A stretch of 64,000 bases of DNA from contig CAJNOP010000234.1 of assembly GCA_905250075.1 (NCBI GenBank), positions 69,723 through 133,722 of the forward strand, written 5' to 3'. Within the stretch, counting starts at the first letter, position 1. Every line of letters starts with the position of its first letter. The notes below the pieces were generated by a model that saw only the letters and a program-made list of their open reading frames with translations, was not told the origin of the DNA and ran no database searches. Shown here piece after piece: positions 43,588 to 55,118 of the stretch. This DNA comes from Rotaria sp. Silwood1. Taxonomy: Eukaryota > Rotifera > Eurotatoria > Philodinida > Philodinidae. Position numbers and translations under genes: made by a program.

Positions 43588-45627
43588 ATGGCAAGTGAAA
43601 ACATCAGTAATTTAACAAATAACTTCGTTGTCGTTTGGCTAGACAGTACTATTGAAAAGATCAAAGATAGTCAAAATACAAAAGCACTTTTACGACGACT
43701 CGTTAGAGGTCATTTATTAACATATGATGATTCAGATAAATGTATTGATGACGTGACTGATGAACCAGTAAAACGAATATTTCTTATTGTTTCGAATGCT
43801 TTTGGTCCAAATGTCATACCAGTTATACATGAAATACCATATGTACAAGCAATATATGTATTTTGTGGTGATCAAAAAAAAGCTCAAGCATGGGCTGGAC
43901 CATATTCAAAAATTTCTGGTATATTTACAAAAAGACCAGCATTATTACATAAAATTGGTAATGATGTTGGTGTTTGTAATACAGATGAAAATTTACCAAT
44001 GAGTGTATTTCATCTTGCTGAACAACAATATACATTACAAGAATTAACTAAAGAAAGTAGAACATTTATGTGGTATAGATTAATATTGATAGTTATTCGA
44101 TTAATGGCAAAATATGGTAATTCAAAAACTGAAATGATTGCTGAATCTCGAGCAAGTTATTATAATGATGTAACCGAACAAATTAAAATAAATTATTTTG
44201 AACAAAATTATTCTCCAACAAAATCATTTTGGTGGTATACAAATGATAGTTTTGTATATCGATTATTAAATTTAGCCTTACGTACACAAAATACTGAAAT
44301 TATATTTAAATTTCGATTTTTTATTAATGATCTTCATAATCAAATTGAACAACTTTATTATCGATATTTAGAAACTCATTCTACTATTATTACTCATCAT
44401 CATTTAACAGTTTATCGTGGTCAACGTTTAAGTATGACAGAACTAGATCTACTTAAAAGTAATGAAAAAAATCTTATTTCAATGAATAGTTTCTTAAGTA
44501 CTACATTGGATGAAGCAGTTGCTAAAATTTTTGCTGATACAAGTGATCAATTAAATAAACCATCACCATTACAATCTGTTCTTTTCATAATTGATATTTA
44601 TAATATGACTAAAGATATGACGCCATTTGCAATTATAAAAGACTCTTCATGTTCTTCAGATAATGAAGATGAAGAAAAAGAAGTGCTTTTTTCAATAGGT
44701 GCTATTTTTAAAGTTCAATCAGTCGAACAACATGGCAAGATGTGGCATGTTCATCTACAATTAAGTAAAGAAGAAAATGAATTTAGTCAAAAGCTTTCGG
44801 AACACATGATGAAACAAATTGGATCAGAACCAGATCCATTATGTTTCGGTTGGTTTCTTTTTCGAATGAATAAATTTGATGAAGCTGAACGTCATGCAAA
44901 ATTAATACTCACACAACTACCATCGAACGATAAAGGACGAGGAAAAGCTTATAATTTACTTGGCCTTATTTATAATGCTACTCATCATCTAGAACAATCT
45001 GTTGAATATTATGGAAAAGCTCTTGAGATTTATTCTCAATTGAATTGTCACGATAATCCTCAAGTTATAGCTATTCATTGTAATCTTGGTTTGGTTCATT
45101 TGGAATTAGGAGATAGTCGAAGTGCAGAAGAACAACAAATACTAGCCGAAGAAAAGTTATCTAAGTCCACGCAATCAAAGAATCCATTACTTGAGGCTCA
45201 GGTGAAGAGTCTCAAAGCAAAAATTGAAAAAGAATATGGTGATAATACAAATGCTTTGAAAAATCTTGAACAAGTTTTAAAGAGTAAATTGGAACGATTA
45301 CCATCAGTTCATCCTTCAATAGCATCAACATTGAATACAATTGGTCTTGTATATGAAAATATGGAAAATTATGTAAAAGCACTTGAATATTTTCAACAAG
45401 CATTAGAAGTGGGTAAGAAAAGCTTACCACCCGATCACTTGGATTTAGTTGACTATTATACAAATATTGGTCGTATTTATGACAAACAAAAACAATTTCC
45501 ACTTGCTTTGCAACAATTTCAATCAGCATTAAAAATTATGGACGATTATCCACGAGACGATTTTGATAGAATTTCCAAACTACACACACACATAGATGAT
45601 ACAAAAAAGAAATTACGTCAACCATAA
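43588..45627 (+). CDS. ADP-ribosyltransferase-TPR protein, array copy 4
   Basis: 679 residues, one exon, ATG start (MASENISN). N-terminal alpha/beta domain (FVVVWLD, RIFLIVS, AIYVFCG), ART domain with R277 (VYRGQRL), S304 (SFLSTT) and E363-K-E365 (EEKEVLF), then TPRs ending TKKKLRQP. The acidic loop before the ExE is longer than in the other copies (SSDNEDEEKE), a segment that lies beside the target-binding turn in known ARTs, so target preference may differ. The N-terminal domain is closest to copy 3 (IFLIVSNAFGPNVIPVIHEI in both) and the C-terminal TPRs are closer to copies 1 and 2, a mosaic that suggests gene conversion. Confidence 0.92.
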   Translation: MASENISNLTNNFVVVWLDSTIEKIKDSQNTKALLRRLVRGHLLTYDDSDKCIDDVTDEPVKRIFLIVSNAFGPNVIPVIHEIPYVQAIYVFCGDQKKAQAWAGPYSKISGIFTKRPALLHKIGNDVGVCNTDENLPMSVFHLAEQQYTLQELTKESRTFMWYRLILIVIRLMAKYGNSKTEMIAESRASYYNDVTEQIKINYFEQNYSPTKSFWWYTNDSFVYRLLNLALRTQNTEIIFKFRFFINDLHNQIEQLYYRYLETHSTIITHHHLTVYRGQRLSMTELDLLKSNEKNLISMNSFLSTTLDEAVAKIFADTSDQLNKPSPLQSVLFIIDIYNMTKDMTPFAIIKDSSCSSDNEDEEKEVLFSIGAIFKVQSVEQHGKMWHVHLQLSKEENEFSQKLSEHMMKQIGSEPDPLCFGWFLFRMNKFDEAERHAKLILTQLPSNDKGRGKAYNLLGLIYNATHHLEQSVEYYGKALEIYSQLNCHDNPQVIAIHCNLGLVHLELGDSRSAEEQQILAEEKLSKSTQSKNPLLEAQVKSLKAKIEKEYGDNTNALKNLEQVLKSKLERLPSVHPSIASTLNTIGLVYENMENYVKALEYFQQALEVGKKSLPPDHLDLVDYYTNIGRIYDKQKQFPLALQQFQSALKIMDDYPRDDFDRISKLHTHIDDTKKKLRQP

Positions 45628-48098
45628 ATATACTGATGAGAATTTTTTGTAAATTTTTCTCATTTATTTTGGTGATTTAACAATAAAATTCAATAATAAA
45701 AATAAATAAAGAAAAATAAATTCGATATTTCCTATATATTCGAAATTAATGATTAGATGAAAAAATTAACAAAAAAAAAAGAGAAGTGCACATTCTATAT
45801 TTTTTAGTTCAATGTCAAGTAGCAAAGTGTCAAATAATTTAGCTATTATGCTTTTATTTATAAATCATAATCAATCATACTTGGATAATTTTCTTTCAAT
45901 TAAATTTAAATATTCAACTAAAACACATATCAATATACATGATTGCTTTTAAAATGAGAGTTATTATTTATTAATATTCAATATCGAATAGTAACTGTAG
46001 TATCTCATACTTATGAACATGTGAATTTTAAATGATTACTTTGGGTTAACTAAAAGAACTGACAATATTAAATAAAAATATAAAAACTAAAGAAATATTT
46101 AAAAATTTTGTTTTGTTAAATGTTTCAAATAGTTGCCATAATTATTTATACAAAGTTTCATTCTTTCGCTCGATATAATCATAGTTTTAGATTCAAATCT
46201 ACGTTGACGAACAATATTCATTAATGATTTACGTTTACTTGTCCGACTTGTATTGCATCCAACCTGACATTGATAAATCAATGTTTCTCACCTTAGATCA
46301 AGAGTCATCATTGAAATCTTCTTTTCTTTTATGATTATCCTTTTTTAAATTTTTTTTATTGAAATTGTATTTATTCATGCAACAAACTCTTGAATATTAA
46401 CTGATTTATAAAATGATTGCTAGTAACTTATTCGACCATGAAGAGGAATTCGTGAGAAATAAAATTTATTACGTTTTAATTTACTGCTTATGAAGTTATT
46501 ATGACATTTATATATTTGCTCTTTTTACAAGAAATCAAAGGAGTACAGGCACTAAAAGCAATAAAGGAAAGCTTATTAATGCAGTTATTTTGAGACTCAA
46601 ATATGGAACTCACATATATATCTTAGCTTCATTATATTCATACAAAGCACATTAAAAGAGAAAAAAATCTCTCACAATGTATAGTTGTGTTCCCGGGGTC
46701 ATCGATCGTTAGAGAAACGATCTGTCTTATTGTTGTCTGTATTTCGAATAGCATGTTTTTCTTAATTTACGATTATAATTATTCTAACTATTGATTTAAC
46801 TAGAAAATAAGCCAGTAGCACATATCCATAATATCGACAGCAGGTCTCAACATACTATTAAATATCTAGATAAGATAAAAAACATTATTATTAATTATTT
46901 CATAGAAATATTATCTGATCAATTCACGCTTTTTATATTGTTCGTATAACGATGGTAGTAAATCAAAGCCTGACTAGTTCCTATGAAAACAAAGATAGTG
47001 AAATAAAACAAATAAAATCTGAAGAATATTTTTAAAAATTATATATTTTTCAAATATATCTATAATTGTATGGAATAATTTAAGAATCTTTTTTTTTTTT
47101 TCTAAAATTTATAAACCTTTGAAATATTTTTACTGTTACAATAGTCTATTTTAATAACTTAGAATAATTTGAAAATAATGAGTTAGCTGAAAATTTCTAT
47201 GTTAACAATCAAATCCATTGATCAGAGCTTAAATATGTTATCCTTTACAATGGTAAGCAACAGTGAAAGATTCATAAGTGAAGATATTACAATATCGTGC
47301 GTCATCGAAGATATTAGTAAGCACCATGAAATTTAATGATTTTCTTCGTCTTTTAACGATATATTGTCTTGTTTATTTTTAACAATCCATCTAAATCTAG
47401 AGAAATCAATGACTATTATTAATTTTTCTTTTTGTGTTTTAAAATAGGCAATAAATATTGTATTTAGTTCGTTTGATGTTTTAGTTGTGACATATATGCT
47501 CATGATGCGTAATACACAGTTTGTATACGCTTGTAAACAACCCTGTTACACCATATATGATTATACCTTGACGATGTGTCTATAGCTCAATATAATTGAT
47601 CTATATCTTCATGATTTTAAATACGAATATACTCTGCAATATGATCAAAAATATGTTGATCGATCGTTTTAATACCATTGATATCAGACAATTTAAACAA
47701 TTTATAAATTCTATTAATGAGATAAATGAATTTAATGTTGATTTTAGTTTGATGTTTTTTCGATTGTACTATCATAATTAGGTTTTATTCGAGAAAAGCA
47801 TAAGTTAAAGAAAAAAAACACACAAACATCGAATAAGTGAAGCATGCATTAATTATTCAATTAATATTGAAAATAACCTTGACAGTATGAAGCACCTTTT
47901 TATGTCTATAGACATGTGTTTAATCTTCTAGTTCCTATCTATGACAGGTGTATAAACGAACTATCATTTTCTGTCTTTTTTTCATGACAAAAATAATTTT
48001 ATTTTGCGACACGATACATTAATGGTAAGGTAAAACAGCGGAAATAATCAATTTAAAGTATTTACCTATTTGTGAACATTATTTTATTTTCAATTATA
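45628..48098. other. 3' flank of array and intergenic region
   Basis: 45830-47190 belongs to the duplicated unit. The rest is AT-rich; a plus-strand open frame at 47596-47781 is not supported. Confidence 0.5.
45682..45687 (+). terminator. putative poly(A) signal AATAAA
   Basis: First of several AATAAA words 55-95 nt after the stop codon of copy 4. Confidence 0.4.
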
Positions 48099-48416
48099 AT
48101 GCAATATCCATATAATACATTGCCAAAGCCATGGACTCCTTGGCAACCGCAACCATTGATAATAATTGTCGGTATTGGTGTAGGACTCATTGTCATAGGT
48201 TTTTCATTAGGATTAGGTTTGGGTATTGGATTAAATAATAGTAGTGGAGATTTAATTTCAATCACTACAAATGTTTCGTCATCAACGAACAGTACTCAAA
48301 ATACAACATCAACAATAACAACTACGATAAGCACAACAACAACAACAACAACGATAACAACAACTACAGTAACAACAAGTACAGCAACAACAACAACAAC
48401 GACAACAGCAACTTAA
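48099..48416 (+). CDS. small Thr-rich single-pass membrane protein
   Basis: 105 residues from the ATG at 48099 (MQYPYNTL). A Pro/Trp-rich head (LPKPWTPWQPQP) precedes one strongly hydrophobic, glycine-patterned membrane segment (about 19-41, many GxG steps), then NNSSGD with N-glycosylation sites and a tail of about 60 residues that is nearly all Thr/Ser, encoded by aca/acg repeats. This is a mucin-like stalk on a type II or type III anchor. In longer proteins of this shape a folded domain follows the Thr stalk; here the frame stops at TAA, so it may be truncated or continue by splicing I cannot see. Function unknown. Confidence 0.55.
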   Translation: MQYPYNTLPKPWTPWQPQPLIIIVGIGVGLIVIGFSLGLGLGIGLNNSSGDLISITTNVSSSTNSTQNTTSTITTTISTTTTTTTITTTTVTTSTATTTTTTTAT

Positions 48417-51400
48417 GACCAATGAATAGACCCTAGACTATCCATTAATCATTTGAGGTTTTATTCAATGATTCTAAGTTTCGAATCTATTGACTATGAT
48501 GACTTTTCTGTAAGATGTTCAGTTTAAAATGTTTATTTTGTTCTTATATACGATTAAATCAATAGAAAGAAAAAGCAACAACACAATTATCACCATTGAA
48601 TCGATTACCGTCCTCGTTGTAAATTAATCAGCACTTGTGTTGAATGTTGTTTATGTTTGATTTTTAATTTATTTGAAAACATACTTTCATATTCTTAATT
48701 TTTTATAAGCAAAACATTTGAATATGTAATCATGTGAAAATTTATCAATGATTGAAGAAATTGAAAATCTTTTCCATTTTAAAGATGATTGATAAAATGA
48801 TATATTACATATAATAAGAGGATTTAATTCTAAACATTACTATAAGAGAGTTCTGTAGATTTTTATAATTTCCAGTGTATATTATGTACATAATAGAATG
48901 ACTACAGTAACTCACAGTATGTCTATCAATGGCTTGTTTTCTTCTACTTGAAGTCAAGAAAAAAAAGTTCAATTTTTAAACAGTCTATGGATATTATTAA
49001 GTAGAAGATAAATTTGCATGGTATCGTACTTTTCCCCTCTTGAAGTCTCCTTGTTTTGTCATGAGTCACTATATATCATATGAATAGCTTTAATAACCAC
49101 AGAACAAAATTATAGCTTCTCATACTTATTTACGATATTTCGAGAAATTTACTATTTTAATCAATTAGAAATTTATACGACAAATTGATATTCTAGATAT
49201 TATTTAGAAAAAAAAAACAACAAATCACATTAGATATCTAACAAACACAAAAAAACAAAATACATCTAGCATAATTATATGGAACAAAATATATGCCAAA
49301 AGAAATCATTGACATAACTGCAAACTAATCAATCTTTTTTTTTTATATAATCGATCATCACAATCAAAATCATATACGAAAAAAAATACAACTTCCATAA
49401 ATAAATTGATTACATCAAAAGAAATTCTTCGATATTCTAATATTATTGGAATTGGCATTTTTACATTGAATCAATGAAGTAAAGCATATTGTAAATAATA
49501 TATTGACTATGTTTAAATACTTCACGTCTTGTAATTAAATCTTTAATTGATTGATAGTTATAGTTCGAAATAATAAGATGACTACAAAAACACGGAAAAC
49601 TAAAGTTTATTACATTTATTTATTACTAATTGATTCATTATATAGAAATTCGCTGAACTATCTAGGGTTCTATCACATGCCAATGACATGTTACGCTATC
49701 TCATGGTTCGAACTGATGTGAAAAAGTACCAAAGAAACAATTTTTTACTTTTCAAACATATTTACCAACATAAAAAAAATAAGAAAGAAATGTAAAAAAA
49801 ATGCTTAACTGTGAACATAAGTAGAGGATAAACGATTTTATCTTGATTAACTCGTATCGAAATAATTATGTATCATCGTTTGGTACTCAACAACTAAGAG
49901 AGAAAGAAGAATTAGTGAGTATTCATTCATGAAAAATAGATAAAACAATAAAGAGTAGATTTGAATGATGTATTTCGAATTATTAAAAAAGAAAATTTAT
50001 CAATCAGTTAAATTTGATTTTAAGAACGTTCTTAAAACTACTAAATAATAAAATGTTGAAAGAATTTTCAAAATAGATCCTATTTATTGGATTTTTCAAC
50101 TAATGTCTTGTATTCTACCAGAATATCTAGCAATTTAAGATAATTATTCCAATCTGTTATTTCTTTTTGTATTCAAAGGCATAAATGTAAAAAAAAAATA
50201 TTCGAAGATGTCTTCATATAATGACGTCTTTCAGAATGCTTCATAGAAATAAAACGAACCACTGTTTTTTTAATTCATATTGAATTTTACAACGGGTTGA
50301 TCTGAGCGATGAGAAAAAAGTTTATTCGAAAGATAATAAGTTATTGTCATAATGAAAATATAAGATCATCAGTATCAGCTTTTGGTTTATATATGACATA
50401 AAATTGCATAGATACAAAAAATCGTACTAATACAGAATCCTATTTTGAACTGATGATATTCAAATTCCAAAAGAATAATTCAAGATGATAATTTCGTTTT
50501 TAACAATAGAAGTAAAAGTCATATATCAAAGTCATTGACTTTATTCTATTCTCATACTTTTTTTTTGAGATTTCTTTAAATAATGACTTTGTCTATTTTG
50601 CTTGACCCAAGAACAAATTCAGACATTGCATCAATAGATGTTAGATAATTTACTATAGAAGTGATTAATTTGCATACAGAGTACAAATTCCAAATACAAA
50701 ATAATACAAGACATTTAGTCATATGAACTTCAGTACAGAGAAGCTATATGGAATGATTACTCTAATAAATAACAGTTTGTTCAACGATGGTAGATTATCG
50801 CTACATCGAGAAAATATTTTTTAAATAAAGAATTAATAGTTTTCAGCAACATGTTGAAGTTTTGTTTTCTGTTATTTGTCAGGGTGGGAATTACAGCTGT
50901 GTTTTTTTCAAAGTTGATAGTAGAGGAAAATAATGAAAATAAAATGATTATAATTATTCAATTGTTCTTGTATCGTAGTATTCTCGGAACCAGAGACGCA
51001 CACACAATGCGCTTGATTTGGGTGCCACAAAAGACAAGATATTCAATAACTGAACTCAAGTTTCAAGTTTAACATTATTCGGAAAATGTGGAATAAACCA
51101 ATAGATAACATAATACAGTTGGAAAAATACATGAGTTATGACATCAAAGCAGACAAGACAATAAAGGAACACTCTAGGGAAAATATCTAACAGAACAAAA
51201 GGACAGATATAACTGTAGTTAGCAATATATGGTATGTACAAAAAGAATGAGAACGAACATATATAGAAAATGCTTATAATACATTTGTCATGCCAAACAA
51301 CACTTCAATATAAAGACGATCTAGTTGCAGCATGTAAACAGTCGTCTTTTATGGCAGTTCAATACAGCTCAAGTACGTAGAACTGCAAATAAACACCGTA

Positions 51401-51944
51401 TACAATCACTTGTTTCAGATCGAAAATTGCCGTATTCGAGCTGTGTACAGTTGTCTATGTGTTGTACTGTTCGACCTTGAGTATCATGATTCAAAGTCGA
51501 ATAAATATTAATTTAAAAAATGAGCAGGAAAAGAAACTTTGATCAAATATGAAGAGAAAAGAACGCGTCTCAACAAAAAACCAAGATAGACTGAACTTCA
51601 AACATTCAGTTTAAAGTACTCTTTTTAATATTAAAGATATCTAAACTAATCATGCATGAATAATCTTTTATAGATATTGAAATCTAATGTCGTCATAGTC
51701 ATGTTACATTGTAATGGTTTATAAATTACAAGTAATGCTCGCTGTTGCGATTCGCTCAAAACTAGACTGAATATTCAACTCTTTGTATGTAATATGACAC
51801 TATAAAAGTAGAAGCCTAAACCATATGAATATTAAACATATGTATTGTGACGTGTTTAAATGATTGTAAGGACGTACATACTAGTACAAATATTGATATA
51901 TGCACTGCAGTCATATAATTCAAAAGCGAGCAACTTGCTCATGA
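48417..51944. other. long gene-free AT-rich region
   Basis: No gene recognised over about 3.5 kb. The short open frame at 50851-51072 has no features. A weak inverted pattern lies near 51310-51480. The last part approaches the cysteine-rich exon of the kiwellin-like gene. Confidence 0.45.
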
Positions 51945-52693
51945 TTTGGACACTGTCATGGTGACCCATGTAGAACTGAGAACGATTGCGATGGATCTAT
52001 GATATGTATAGATGGAAAATGTGGTACATATGGTAGTACAGAATCCAACAAATCCTTTTTCTAGATAGGGCATTGTTGTTGGAATCTATGTAGAACTGAA
52101 AATGACTGTGATGGATCATTAGTTTGTGTGAACAGAAAATGCGGTACTGAGTCTTCTGGTGATTCTTCTAAAACCTGCTCACCTTCAGGTGTATTGATCG
52201 ACACAAGGTAATCCTTTTTTTTATATATGTCTTGTGTACATTACGCATTTGTTTTTTTCCTAGTACTATCTGCAACACAGAAAATATGTTCAGATGTTGT
52301 AAGACAGGACAATATTATGATCAATATCGATGCTCTCCTAGCTCAGCTATACTCACGGTGAATAGTTTCGAAGAAGGCAGAGATGGTGGTGGTGCAGATA
52401 CATGCTATGGAGCTTTTTATCCTGATACACAGCGTGTTTTCGCCTTGTCAACAGGATGGTTCAATGGAGAGTCACGATGTGGAAAAACTATTACTATTCA
52501 TGGTAATGGTAAGACAATAACAACACTGGTTATTGATGAATGCGACTCAGTAAATGGATGTGATGCAGAACATGCTGGACAACCTCCGTGTCATCATAAT
52601 ATTGTTGACGTATCTCCAGCTGTTTGGAAGGCACTAGATGTATCTAAGAGCGATTTACGATACGGAGAGATGACTATTTCATGGAATGATTAG
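51945..52693 (+). CDS. kiwellin-like (RlpA/double-psi barrel) protein, 5' end uncertain
   Basis: The last exon (52264-52693) encodes a near full-length kiwellin core: CNTENMFRCCKTGQYY, then AILTVNSFEEGRDGGGAD, VFALSTGWFNGESRCGK, LVIDECDSVNGCD, AGQPPCHHNIVDVSPAVW and EMTISWND. These are the signature blocks of plant/fungal kiwellins and ripening-related proteins, secreted double-psi beta-barrels that in plants can inhibit fungal effectors. It is joined by a 56-nt intron (52208-52263, gtaatc..cctag, phase 2) to an exon with the cysteine module LCRTENDCDGSLVCVNRKC. A second such module (HGDPCRTENDCDGSMIC) lies upstream, separated by an in-frame TAG at 52062 that a 45-nt intron (52024-52068) would remove. 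A TGA at 51942 precedes it and I see no start codon or signal peptide, so the 5' end is missing, spliced from afar, or decayed. Probable horizontal acquisition. Confidence 0.78.
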
Positions 52694-53222
52694 TGATTGC
52701 TGATGTAAAAGCTTGTTAAGCCCCTTACGAGTTCCTATATAGAACTCACATAGTTTAATCAGCTTGATTCTACTAATACACAATACGTGAAGTGAAAAAT
52801 TGTCGCACATCATATTTATTTTCCTCGATAATCGATCGACATAAAAATAATCTTTATCCTGTATTTCTATATTTCTAACAGAATTTCTTTTTTCTACAGG
52901 CACTGTTGCTATTCGCACATCATTTTTTTTAGGAACTTTTGCTGTTAATTTAACTATATTGTCATTCTAACCATCGATTGCCTCGTCCATAAACTTTTTA
53001 TACGAAATGTACATGAATGTCTACAACAAGTATCAACACTATATTATCAATCTTGATCAACTCAGAAACACTGACATAGATTGTTTTTAAAGTTATAGTT
53101 TGTGTCTGATGACAATTACTATGATAGGAAAGATTGCCAATCAGTGATATCAATATCTCTACGACTGTAGAAAAATTGTTGGTTCGGAATATGTCAAGAG
53201 AATTTCAAAAATTGCCAAACAA

Positions 53223-53261
53223 GGGTGTGGGTGTGAGTAAGACGATTTAACGCCCAACCTT
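53223..53261. repeat. GT/CA hairpin repeat, degenerate right arm
   Basis: G-rich arm gggtgtgggtgtgagtaa; the C-rich side is reduced to acgcccaacct. Confidence 0.5.
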
Positions 53262-53721
53262 TGTTGTTTTATTGTGAAGTTGATTTTCGCATGCATTATT
53301 TTAGTCGAAATTTTCAACGAACTATGTGATTCGTCAATTTTTTTTTGCAATGAGTCATAAGAGAATTTTGTAATATTTTATCAGATAATCGAATGCAAAT
53401 ATTTTGATAATGGAGACATTGAAATAAACAAATTCATTTTTATTAGTTCTTTTCGTCTGATATCAGTTGGTAATGTGCGTTAAAATATCACAAGTCGTCA
53501 TTTCTGTAGAACAATGTACTATATTGATTGTTCTGGTTCGGAGTAATTTTGTTATTGTCACATCGTGGTCCTATGTAAATATTTCAATTTCATAATACTT
53601 TATTGTAATAACCCAATCTTTGATATACATGCTGCAAATGTATTTTATTTCGTTTTTCTTTTTAGTGCTACTTGTTTGATCTCTGCATTCTTTCAGTAAA
53701 TGTTCTCATTCATTTGAAGCA

Positions 53722-53814
53722 GGCTGTGGGGTATGGGTGAATGTGGGTATATGTGTGGAGCGTGTGTCTTCTCTTCACCTATACCTACAGCCACAGCCAC
53801 ATCACCCACACCCG
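53722..53814. repeat. GT/CA hairpin repeat
   Basis: The long G-rich arm (ggctgtggggtatgggtgaa and following) is matched by ctacagccacagccacatca followed by cccacacccg. Confidence 0.7.
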
Positions 53815-55118
53815 AAAGATTGAAACAATCTGATTGAGAGACTACGAAATGACATTGTTGTTCCACTGATGGATATTGAAAAGCAAAGTGATTCATTATA
53901 TTAAAATAATAGAGTTCACATGAACATTCTCAATTGTTTATCGTAAAATAAGCGTTTCACTCCATTGATATATTCTCTCTTTCAATTTATATAATTTCAA
54001 TTCTTCTGAACGATCGTGGAAAAAAACTAACTCGATTGAAAAGGTCTTCCAACAAAAATAGATTACTTCAACTTGCTATATACTCAGTTCCATAATGACT
54101 CAACATTTAGAGGCAATATTTCCTGTCGATGTAGTATAAATACTGATGGTGCTTTTGACGCAAACCGCATGTCCAAAACCAAACTTTATAAGAAAGTTAT
54201 ATCTAAAATAAAATTGTCCAGAAAATATTGTCGAGTATTGTATGAAGAAAAAAAAATGTCTGAAACCATTTGATAAAAGATTATCGATTATGAAGCAAAG
54301 AATAATGCAATTGAGTTACATGCATGAGGATCATCAGAACAACTTGTCTTAAAGCCACACAATAGTCCTTGATGACACTCGTGATCACATTGACTCTTAT
54401 CAGCGTACGATTTCGTGTAATGTTTGTAGACAGATGTCATATTCAAAAGAGCGTCGGACGCTGAAAATTTTTTATAAAATAATCTCTCAAAACTTTGACC
54501 ATTAAGATATGTTGACTTACTATTTACAGTTGTGTCAAGCACTTTAATAGGTTTTTATACAGACGAGTTGCAGTCTGCGTTAAAAGATTGTTAAGAGAAA
54601 ATATTTTGACGTTTCTGTTCTCTTTCACTTTTTGACTTTTTTTTCAAACTTTAATTTGTTGATAAAATCGTGAATTTGCACCTAAAATTTTTCTCAAAGA
54701 AAAAATGCTTCTTTCCACGAGCACAATGGTGGAGTTGCCATAAAAGCATAGCAGATGATTGGGTGTCTCCGATAAATGTTACCAAAAATCTAGTTATTGA
54801 GTAATGAATGAATGTTCAATATTAATAAATACAATAACCTATCTAGTAGGTTGTTTGGTCGTCAGTTTGTTAAAATCAGATTTTTTTCAGATGGGGTAAC
54901 ATGTTTAGATTTGTTCGTTTAGTGTGTTTTGTTGACGATGAGAAATCTTTTTACGTATGTGTATTAAGAACTCATGATAGTGACTGTAGACGAATTTTGG
55001 TGAATGAGTCATTTGTTAGACAAAGATAAGAATAATTTCTGCCTTGTAATTATTAAGGTATCAAGGTGTTATTTGTTTTTACTCTGAATTTCATCGTTAT
55101 GAAAACATATTTGTATAA

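Larger units (their letters stand above)
42235..47190 (+). repeat. duplicated ART-TPR unit, copy 4
   Basis: The upstream flank begins at the end of copy 3. The 3' flank can be followed to about 47190 by its match with the copy 1 flank (tcaaatatatctataattgt, 47049, against 31228). Confidence 0.7.
52694..55118. other. intergenic region
   Basis: No convincing gene. Two GT/CA hairpins (53223 and 53722). A minus-strand frame at 54288-54542 with a Cys-rich end (CDHECHQGLLCGF) lacks an ATG near its start and is not called. Confidence 0.45.

Noticed and set aside
54288-54542. Minus-strand Cys-rich frame (CDHECHQGLLCGFKTSC)
   Set aside because: Looks mildly protein-like but begins with a non-ATG codon, has no upstream exon that I can join, and no recognised family.
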